From positions 1 to 64,000 of the forward strand of contig JACJZH010000005.1 in the NCBI GenBank assembly GCA_020635695.1: a stretch of DNA of 64,000 nt. Reading direction: 5' to 3'. The translations under genes and the position numbers were made by a program. The notes beneath the pieces are model-generated. The model saw nothing but the letters and a program-made list of their open reading frames with translations, did not search any database and had not been told where the DNA came from. This DNA comes from Flavobacteriales bacterium (GTDB lineage: Bacteria; Bacteroidota; Bacteroidia; Flavobacteriales_F; PHOS-HE28). Positions 18,277-25,957 of this stretch are shown here, piece after piece (the stretch's first letter is position 1; each line of letters begins with the position of its first letter).

Positions 18277-19545
<1,269 letters not shown>

Positions 19546-19565
19546 CACGCCCCCGCAGAACGCTT

Positions 19566-19600
19566 CGCACAGGGCGTCCCGAAGGGGCGCCTTGTGCGTT
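19566..19600 (+). terminator. Strong intrinsic-type hairpin after the sulfide:quinone oxidoreductase gene
   Basis: A 15-bp stem (19566-19580 with 19584-19598, two G-T wobbles) around a GAA loop, followed by TT. It insulates sqr from ileS. Confidence 0.75.
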
Positions 19601-19628
19601 CCGGGGGGCGCTGCACGCCCCTGAACGC

Positions 19629-19636
19629 TACCTTTG
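19629..19636 (+). promoter_or_regulatory. Bacteroidota -7 element (TACCTTTG) for ileS
   Basis: Perfect TAnnTTTG, 28 bases before ATG 19664. An in-frame ATG at 19634 lies inside it and is excluded as a start. Confidence 0.7.
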
Positions 19637-19663
19637 CGCCTCTTTTCCAGCGACTTCAGCAGT

Positions 19664-22600
19664 ATGGACAAGCGTTTTCCCCAGTACGACGAACTGGACC
19701 TGCCCAAGGTCGCCGAAGAGGTGTTGGGGCAGTGGGAGGCCGAGGACACCTTCGGGAAGAGCCTGGAGCTGCGCAAGGACGCCCCGCCCTTCGTGTTCTA
19801 CGAGGGCCCGCCCAGCGCCAATGGGTTGCCGGGCATCCACCACGTGATGGCCCGTGCCATCAAGGACATCTTCTGCCGTTACCAGACCCAAAAGGGGAAA
19901 CGGGTGGACCGCAAGGCCGGCTGGGACACCCACGGCCTGCCCGTGGAACTGGGCGTGGAGAAGGAGCTCGGCATCACCAAGGACGACATCGGGAAGACCA
20001 TCTCCATCGCGGACTACAACGCCAGGTGCCGCGAGGCCGTGATGCGCTACACCGACGTGTGGAACGACCTCACGCGGCGCATCGGTTTCTGGCTGGACCT
20101 GGAGCACCCGTACGTCACCTACCGGACCAAGTACATCGAGAGCGTGTGGCACCTGCTGAAGCAGCTGTACGACCAGGACCTGCTGTACAAGGGTTTCACC
20201 ATCCAGCCCTACTCCCCCGCCGCCGGCACGGGCCTCTCCAGCCACGAGCTGAACCAGCCCGGCACCTACAAGGAGGTGAAGGACACCAGCGCCGTGGCCC
20301 TGTTCCGGGTGGAGCGCGACGCCGCCTCGGAGTTCCTCTTCCAGGACGCCTTCGGCGAGGTCTTCATCATGGCCTGGACCACCACGCCCTGGACCCTGCC
20401 CAGCAACACCGCCCTCACCGTGGGGCCCGCGCTGGACTATGTGCGGGTGCGGACCTTCAACCCCTACACCCACGAGCCCCAGACGGTGGTGCTGGCCAAG
20501 GCCCGGCTGAACGCCTACTTCCCCGAAAAGCACTTCGTGGACACGGCCGCCTGGGACGAGGCCGCGGCCGCCTACAAGGGGGACGGCAAGCACATCCCCT
20601 GGACCATGGACCAGGAGTTCCTGGGGCACCAGCTGGAGGGCGTCCGCTACGAGCAGTTGCTGAAGTACGGCACCCCCACCGGTGGTGATGCGTTCAAGGT
20701 GATCGGTGGCGACTTCGTGACGACGGAGGATGGCACGGGCGTGGTCCACACGGCGCCCAGCTTCGGTGCCGATGACCAACGCGTGGCGCGCCAGCACAAC
20801 ATCGGCTCGCTTACACTCGTGGACCTGCGTGGCCGCTTCACCCCCGAGGTCACCGACTTCGCCGGGGAGCCGGTCAAGGCCGAGTACCTCAGCGCCGACG
20901 AGCAGGCCGCCGAAGCGAAGAAGCAGGGGCGCGACAAGTACCTGAGCGTCGACGAACGCATCGCCATCAAGCTGAAGCAGGAGGGCCGGGCCTTCAAGGT
21001 GGAGAAGTACGCCCACAACTATCCGCACTGCTGGCGCACGGACAAGCCCGTGCTCTACTACCCGCTGGACAGCTGGTTCGTGCGGGTGACCGCCAGGAAG
21101 GACCGGTTGATCGAACTGAACCGGACCATCACCTGGAAACCCGCCAGCACCGGGACCGGCCGCTTCGGCAACTGGCTGGAGAACCTCCAGGACTGGAACC
21201 TATCCCGCTCGCGCTACTGGGGCATCCCCCTGCCCATCTGGCGCACGGAGGACGGCAGCGAGGAACTCTGCATCGGCTCGCTGAAGCAGCTGAAGGAGGA
21301 GATCGCGAGGTCCGTGGAAGCGGGTTTCATGCAGAACGATCCCTACGCCGCCTTCGACCCGGCGGACATGAGCGATGCCAACTACGACCGGGTGGACCTG
21401 CACCGGCCCTTCGTGGACGACATCGTGCTCGTGAGCCCGAGCGGCAAGGCCATGAAACGCGAGACCGACCTGATCGACGTGTGGTTCGACAGCGGCGCGA
21501 TGCCCTACGCCCAGTGGCACTACCCCTTCGAGAACGAAGGCACGTTCCAGGAGAAGTTCCCGGCGGCCTTCATCGCCGAGGGCGTGGACCAGACCCGCGG
21601 GTGGTTCTACACCCTGCACGCCATCGCCACGTTGACGCAGGACTCCGTGGCCTACCGCACCGTGGTGAGCAACGGCCTGGTGCTGGACAAGCACGGGCAG
21701 AAGATGAGCAAGCGCCTGGGCAACGCGGTGGACCCCTTCAAGACCCTGGACCAGTACGGTGCCGATGCGGTGCGCTGGTACATGATCGGCAACGCGGCGC
21801 CCTGGGACAACCTGAAGTTCGACGAGGAGGGCATCACCGAGGTGCAGCGCAAGTTCTTCCGGGCCCTGTTCAACACCTACGGCTTCTTCGCGCTGTACGC
21901 CAACATCGACGGCTTCGACCCGGAGTCCCCGGCCGTGCCCCTGGAGCAGCGCACCGAGATGGACCGTTGGATCCTTTCGCGGTTGAACTCGCTGGTGGCC
22001 CAGTGCGATGCCGCCTTCGCGGACTATGAGCCCACCGTGGTGGCCCGTGCCGTGCAGGACTTCGTGGTGGAGGACCTGAGCAACTGGTACGTGCGCCTGA
22101 ACCGGCGTCGTTTCTGGAAGGGGGAAGCGGGCACCGACAAGACCGCCGCCTTCCAGACCCTGTTCCGCTGCCTGGAGGTGGTGGCCCAGCTCTCCGCACC
22201 GATCGCCCCGTTCTATGCCGACCGCCTGTACCGCGACCTGCGGGGCTCGAGCGTGCACCTGAGCGACTGGCCGGAAAGCGACAAGGCCTTGATCGACAAG
22301 GAGTTGGAGGCCCGCACCCGACTGGCTCAGCGGCTCACCTCGCTGGTGCTGAGCATCCGCAAGCAGGAGGGTCACCGGGTGCGTCAGCCCCTGCAGAAGG
22401 TGCTGGTGCCGGCCCTGGACAGCACGATGCGGGAACGCCTGCTGGCCGTGAAGGAACTGGTGCTCGCCGAGGTGAACGTGAAGGAACTGGAGTTGCTGGA
22501 CCCCGACCAGACCCGGCTGACCAAGCGCATCAAGCCCGATTTCAAGAAGTTGGGCAAACGGCTGGGCAAGCAGATGAAAGCGGCAGCGGCGGCGATCAGC

Positions 22601-23077
22601 GGGCTGGACCAGGCGGGCATCGCCCAACTGGAGACCGAAGGCCGGGTGCATTTGGCGCTGGACGGGGAGCCCGTGGAGGTGGCCTTGGACGAGGTGGAGA
22701 TCACCGCGGAGAACGTGCCCGGGCTCAGCGTGGCCAGCGATGGCGACCTCACCGTGGCGCTGGACATCACCATCACCGAGGAGCTGGCCCGCGAGGGCAT
22801 CGCCCGGGAGCTGGTGAGCCGGATCCAGGGACTGCGCAAGGACACCGGCCTGGAGGTCACCGACCGGATCGATCTGCACATCCTGCCGAACGGGGATGTC
22901 CGGGTGGAGGAGGCCGTGCGTGCCCATGCCCCCCACATCCTGGCCGAGACCCTGGCCTTGACCCCTGAGGACCAGGTACTTGTGACGGAGCCGGTGCCCG
23001 CCGGAGGCCCGCTGCACGAGGTGGAACTGGCTGACGGGCTGGCCTGCCGCCTGCAGCTGGTCCCGATCGCAGGCTGA
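19664..23077 (+). CDS. ileS: Isoleucyl-tRNA synthetase with GIHH signature
   Basis: A 1137-residue class I aminoacyl-tRNA synthetase that charges tRNA-Ile and edits misactivated valine. The length and the C-terminal extension fit the large, eukaryote-like (IleRS2) type. The first class I signature, normally HIGH, reads GIHH (residues 57-60, within ANGLPGIHHVMARAIKD); the second is KMSKR (from residue 680). The editing domain (about 200-420, with SFGADDQRVARQHN) and the tRNA-anticodon domain (from about 770, DRWILSRLNSLV) are intact. ATG 19664 is fixed by the promoter just upstream. The exchange of first and third motif residues has been described in IleRS2 enzymes with extreme mupirocin resistance. 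Confidence 0.95.
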   Translation: MDKRFPQYDELDLPKVAEEVLGQWEAEDTFGKSLELRKDAPPFVFYEGPPSANGLPGIHHVMARAIKDIFCRYQTQKGKRVDRKAGWDTHGLPVELGVEKELGITKDDIGKTISIADYNARCREAVMRYTDVWNDLTRRIGFWLDLEHPYVTYRTKYIESVWHLLKQLYDQDLLYKGFTIQPYSPAAGTGLSSHELNQPGTYKEVKDTSAVALFRVERDAASEFLFQDAFGEVFIMAWTTTPWTLPSNTALTVGPALDYVRVRTFNPYTHEPQTVVLAKARLNAYFPEKHFVDTAAWDEAAAAYKGDGKHIPWTMDQEFLGHQLEGVRYEQLLKYGTPTGGDAFKVIGGDFVTTEDGTGVVHTAPSFGADDQRVARQHNIGSLTLVDLRGRFTPEVTDFAGEPVKAEYLSADEQAAEAKKQGRDKYLSVDERIAIKLKQEGRAFKVEKYAHNYPHCWRTDKPVLYYPLDSWFVRVTARKDRLIELNRTITWKPASTGTGRFGNWLENLQDWNLSRSRYWGIPLPIWRTEDGSEELCIGSLKQLKEEIARSVEAGFMQNDPYAAFDPADMSDANYDRVDLHRPFVDDIVLVSPSGKAMKRETDLIDVWFDSGAMPYAQWHYPFENEGTFQEKFPAAFIAEGVDQTRGWFYTLHAIATLTQDSVAYRTVVSNGLVLDKHGQKMSKRLGNAVDPFKTLDQYGADAVRWYMIGNAAPWDNLKFDEEGITEVQRKFFRALFNTYGFFALYANIDGFDPESPAVPLEQRTEMDRWILSRLNSLVAQCDAAFADYEPTVVARAVQDFVVEDLSNWYVRLNRRRFWKGEAGTDKTAAFQTLFRCLEVVAQLSAPIAPFYADRLYRDLRGSSVHLSDWPESDKALIDKELEARTRLAQRLTSLVLSIRKQEGHRVRQPLQKVLVPALDSTMRERLLAVKELVLAEVNVKELELLDPDQTRLTKRIKPDFKKLGKRLGKQMKAAAAAISGLDQAGIAQLETEGRVHLALDGEPVEVALDEVEITAENVPGLSVASDGDLTVALDITITEELAREGIARELVSRIQGLRKDTGLEVTDRIDLHILPNGDVRVEEAVRAHAPHILAETLALTPEDQVLVTEPVPAGGPLHEVELADGLACRLQLVPIAG

Positions 23078-23091
23078 GCGCGGAAAAGCCG

Positions 23092-23099
23092 TATATTCG
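23092..23099 (+). promoter_or_regulatory. Bacteroidota -7-like element (TATATTCG) for the H1/TraR fusion gene
   Basis: TAnnTTCG variant 24 bases before ATG 23124, in the short gap after ileS. Confidence 0.5.
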
Positions 23100-23123
23100 C
23101 GGACCTTTAAAAGAGCCACGACC

Positions 23124-24155
23124 ATGGCCAAGAAGACCGTCCGCAAGTCCGCCGCCAAGAAGGCCACCAAAAAGGCCCCTGCGAAGAAGGCTGCTGCCAA
23201 GAAAGCCGCCCCTTCCGCTGCCAAGAAGTCGGCGGGCAAAGGCAAGAAGGCCCCGGCGAAGAAGGCGGCTTCCAAGAAGGCTTCCGCGAAGAAGCCCACG
23301 GCCAAGAAAGCCCCGGTGAAGAAGGCTGCCGCGAAGAAGGTCGCCAAGAAAGCTCCTGCGAAGAAGGCCGCTCCCAAGAAGGTCGCCAAGAAGGCCCCTG
23401 CGAAGAAGGCCGCTCCCAAGAAGGTCGCCAAGAAGGCCCCTGCGAAGAAGGCCGCTCCCAAGAAGGCCGCCAAGAAGGCTCCTGTCAAGAAGGCCGCTCC
23501 CAAGAAAGTGGCCAAGAAGGCCCCTGTGAAGAAGGCCGCCCCCAAGAAAGTGGCCCAAAAGGCTCCCGTGAAGAAGGCTCCCGTGAAGAAGACCGCCACC
23601 AAGCCGGCCGCTCCAAAGGCCGCACCCAAGGCCCCTGCCAAGAAGAGCTCGAAGAAGGCCGCCACCCGCAAGACCGAGGAAAGCGCACCGAAGGCCCCGC
23701 TGGTGGTCCAGAAGGCCGCTCCCAAGACCCCGCGCGTGGCCCCGGTCGTGAAGAAGCAGGTCTCCACCCTGGAGGCCGGCAACAAGGACCGCTACTCCGA
23801 CAAGGAGCTCGGCGAGTTCAAGGAGATCATCCTCAAGAAGCTCGACGAGGCCCGCAACGACTACGAGCTGCTGAAGCAGACGCTGGCCAACACCGACAAC
23901 AACGGCACGGACGACACCAGCCCCTCCTTCAAGATGATCGAGGACGGCAGTGAGACCATGAGCCGCGAGGAGACCGCCCAGCTCGCCGCCCGCCAGGAGA
24001 AGTTCATCAAGCACCTGGAGGACGCCCTGCTGCGCATCCGCAACAAGACCTACGGCATCTGCCGCGTCACCGGCAAGCTGATCAGCAAGGAGCGCCTGCG
24101 CCTTGTGCCTCATGCCACCCTGAGCATCGAGGCCAAGCAGCAGATGAACGGCTGA
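23124..24155 (+). CDS. Histone H1-like tail fused to a TraR/DksA-family domain
   Basis: A 343-residue protein in two parts. Residues 1 to about 215 are almost only Lys, Ala, Pro, Val and Ser, with PAKKAAPKK-type repeats like bacterial histone H1-like proteins, and should bind DNA non-specifically. Residues about 222-343 are a TraR/DksA-like domain: a long coiled coil (YSDKELGEFKEIILKKLDEA to EKFIKHLEDALLRI), then the zinc-finger region YGICRVTGKLISKERL and VPHATLSIEAKQ. Of the four zinc cysteines only the first survives, so zinc binding is unlikely; this loss is common in Bacteroidota members. The C-terminal part could bind the secondary channel of RNA polymerase as DksA does. lspA follows after 22 bases. 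Confidence 0.87.
   Translation: MAKKTVRKSAAKKATKKAPAKKAAAKKAAPSAAKKSAGKGKKAPAKKAASKKASAKKPTAKKAPVKKAAAKKVAKKAPAKKAAPKKVAKKAPAKKAAPKKVAKKAPAKKAAPKKAAKKAPVKKAAPKKVAKKAPVKKAAPKKVAQKAPVKKAPVKKTATKPAAPKAAPKAPAKKSSKKAATRKTEESAPKAPLVVQKAAPKTPRVAPVVKKQVSTLEAGNKDRYSDKELGEFKEIILKKLDEARNDYELLKQTLANTDNNGTDDTSPSFKMIEDGSETMSREETAQLAARQEKFIKHLEDALLRIRNKTYGICRVTGKLISKERLRLVPHATLSIEAKQQMNG
23343..23552 (+). repeat. Five in-frame 42-bp repeats coding KAP-rich units
   Basis: Five consecutive 42-base units begin at 23343, 23385, 23427, 23469 and 23511, each coding a 14-residue block of the form AKKAPAKKAAPKKV, with a partial sixth from 23553. Copies differ mostly at third positions and Ala/Val swaps. The number can change by slippage without a frameshift, so tail length may vary among strains. 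Confidence 0.85.
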
Positions 24156-24177
24156 CCCTGCAAGCGGCCCACGCACC

Positions 24178-24900
24178 GTGGACCCCCTTTCTTCCGCCCG
24201 GCGCACCGCCACCCTCGGCCTCCGGGGTGCCCTGCTCATCGCCGGCCTCGTGGTGGCCGCCGACCAGGTGCTCAAGGTCTGGGTGAAGCTCACCATGCTC
24301 TACGACACGGCCTTCCCGCTGATCCCGGGCTGGGACAAGGCCTACATCCACTTCATCGAGAACCGCGGCATGGCCTTCGGGCTCGAGTTCGGCGGGGAGT
24401 GGGGGAAGCTGGCCCTTACCCTGTTCCGCATCGCGGCGGTCTTCGGCATCGGCTGGTACCTGCGCAGCATCACCCGCGAGGGCGCACCCCGCCTGCTGGT
24501 GATCAGCGTGGCCCTGGTGCTGGCCGGCGCCCTGGGCAACATCATCGACAGCACCTTCTACGGCCTGCTCTTCAGCCGCAGCACCTTCACCGAGCGGGCG
24601 GTGTTCCTCCCCGCCGAGGGCGGCTATGCCTCGCTCTTCCACGGGGCCGTGGTGGACATGTTCTACTTCCCGCTCTACGATGACCGCCTTCCGGAATGGG
24701 TGCCCATCTGGGGCGGCCGGCACGTCACCTTCTTCCGCCCGGTGTTCAACATCGCCGATGCGGCGATCACCGTGGGCATCGCCCTGTACATCCTGATGCA
24801 GCGGGGAGGCAGGCGGAAGGAGCAAGCGTCGGCAGAGGAGGGCTCCGAAGCGGCCACACCCACGGCGGAAGCGGACCCGGCCACGGACCCGGTCAGCTGA
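24178..24900 (+). CDS. lspA: Lipoprotein signal peptidase (SPase II)
   Basis: A 240-residue inner-membrane aspartyl protease that cleaves the signal peptide of prolipoproteins after diacylglyceryl transfer. The two catalytic aspartates are D124 in GNIIDSTFYG and D194 in FNIADAAITVG. Four membrane helices can be placed (about 17-33, 80-95, 106-122, 190-208). It is longer than the E. coli enzyme owing to a Bacteroidota-type insertion between the aspartates and a low-complexity acidic tail. The start is GTG 24178. Predicted substrates in this window include the lipobox proteins at 42.0 and 54.5 kb. Asd is convergent, 6 bases away. Confidence 0.94.
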   Translation: MDPLSSARRTATLGLRGALLIAGLVVAADQVLKVWVKLTMLYDTAFPLIPGWDKAYIHFIENRGMAFGLEFGGEWGKLALTLFRIAAVFGIGWYLRSITREGAPRLLVISVALVLAGALGNIIDSTFYGLLFSRSTFTERAVFLPAEGGYASLFHGAVVDMFYFPLYDDRLPEWVPIWGGRHVTFFRPVFNIADAAITVGIALYILMQRGGRRKEQASAEEGSEAATPTAEADPATDPVS

Positions 24901-24906
24901 CCCCGT

Positions 24907-25896
24907 TCACCCCACCAGGCCCCGCTCCACCAGCACTTCGGCGATCTGCACGGCGTTGGTGGCTGCCCCCTTGCGCAGGTTGTCGGCCACGATCCAGAGG
25001 TTGAGCGTACGCTCCTGGGTCAGGTCGCGGCGCAGGCGGCCCACCAGCACGGCATCGCGGTCGTGCGCGAGGATGGGCATGGGGTAGCTGTTGCCCGCAG
25101 GGTCGTCCACCAGCTCCACGCCGGGAGCCTCGGCAAGCAGGCTCCTCACCTCCGCCAGGTCGTATTCCTTGTCGAACTCCACGTTCACCGCCTCGCTGTG
25201 CCCGCCGGTCACCGGTACGCGTACCGCCGTAGCCGTGACGCGGATGACCGGGTCCAGGATCTTGCGGGTCTCGTTCGCCAGCTTCAGTTCCTCCTTGGTG
25301 TAGCCATCCTCCGAAAAGGCGTCGCAGGCGGGTATCACGTTGCGGTCGATCGGATGCGGGTAGGCCTTATCGCCTTGCACCCCCTGGCGCTCGTCCTCCA
25401 GCTGCTGAACGGCCTTCATGCCCGTACCGGACACGGCCTGGTAGGTGCTGACCACGACGCGTTGCACGCCATAGGCCCGATGCAGCGGCGCCAACGCCAT
25501 CACCAGTTGGATGGTGCTGCAGTTCGGGTTCGCGACGATGCGTTGGTGCCCGGCAAGGGCGTCCGCATTGATCTCCGGCACCACGAGCGGCACGTTCGGG
25601 TCCATGCGCCAGGCACTGCTGTTGTCGATCACCGTGCATCCCGCCTCCGCGAAGCGCGGCGCCCATTCCAGCGAAGTGCCACCACCGGCACTGAACAGCG
25701 CGATATCGGGCCGCGCGGCCACGGCCTCCTCCATACCGATCACGGGCACGTCCTTCCCGCGGAAGTGCACGGTGCTACCCACGCTGCGTGCGCTGGCCAC
25801 CGGCAGCAGTTCCCGCACCGGGAAACCGCGTTCCTCCAGCACCTTCAGCATGACCCCACCGACCAGCCCGGTGGCCCCGACCACAGCGACCTTCAT
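24907..25896 (-). CDS. asd: Aspartate-semialdehyde dehydrogenase
   Basis: A 329-residue NADPH enzyme that reduces aspartyl phosphate to aspartate semialdehyde, on the route to lysine/diaminopimelate, threonine and methionine. The Rossmann motif VVGATGLVGGVMLKVL is at the N-terminus, the catalytic cysteine lies in VANPNCSTIQLVMA, and GGHSEAVNVEF supplies the downstream histidine/glutamate region. Length is normal. It has its own -7 element (25924-25931) set back to back with that of the divergent surface-protein gene. Confidence 0.95.
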   Translation of the reverse strand: MKVAVVGATGLVGGVMLKVLEERGFPVRELLPVASARSVGSTVHFRGKDVPVIGMEEAVAARPDIALFSAGGGTSLEWAPRFAEAGCTVIDNSSAWRMDPNVPLVVPEINADALAGHQRIVANPNCSTIQLVMALAPLHRAYGVQRVVVSTYQAVSGTGMKAVQQLEDERQGVQGDKAYPHPIDRNVIPACDAFSEDGYTKEELKLANETRKILDPVIRVTATAVRVPVTGGHSEAVNVEFDKEYDLAEVRSLLAEAPGVELVDDPAGNSYPMPILAHDRDAVLVGRLRRDLTQERTLNLWIVADNLRKGAATNAVQIAEVLVERGLVG

Positions 25897-25923
25897 GACG
25901 AATGCTTAACGTTCAGCAGGTGC

Positions 25924-25931
25924 CGAAAGTA
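25924..25931 (-). promoter_or_regulatory. Bacteroidota -7 element (TACTTTCG) for asd
   Basis: Minus-strand TAnnTTCG, 27 bases before the asd ATG, one base from the divergent element at 25933. Confidence 0.5.
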
Positions 25932-25932
25932 C

Positions 25933-25940
25933 TACCTTGC
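25933..25940 (+). promoter_or_regulatory. Bacteroidota -7 element (TACCTTGC) for the lamin-tail protein gene
   Basis: TACCTTGC 17 bases before ATG 25958, the same variant as upstream of the CHU_C surface-protein gene. It lies over an in-frame ATG at 25937 and so excludes that start. Confidence 0.5.
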
Positions 25941-25957
25941 CCTGCTCCCGTACCGCC

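Noticed and set aside
21200..23785. Minus-strand open frame (861 codons) across ileS and the H1-like repeat
   Set aside because: It crosses two genes, and the Phe/Ala/Gly runs at its N-terminus are the reverse reading of the Lys/Ala repeats.
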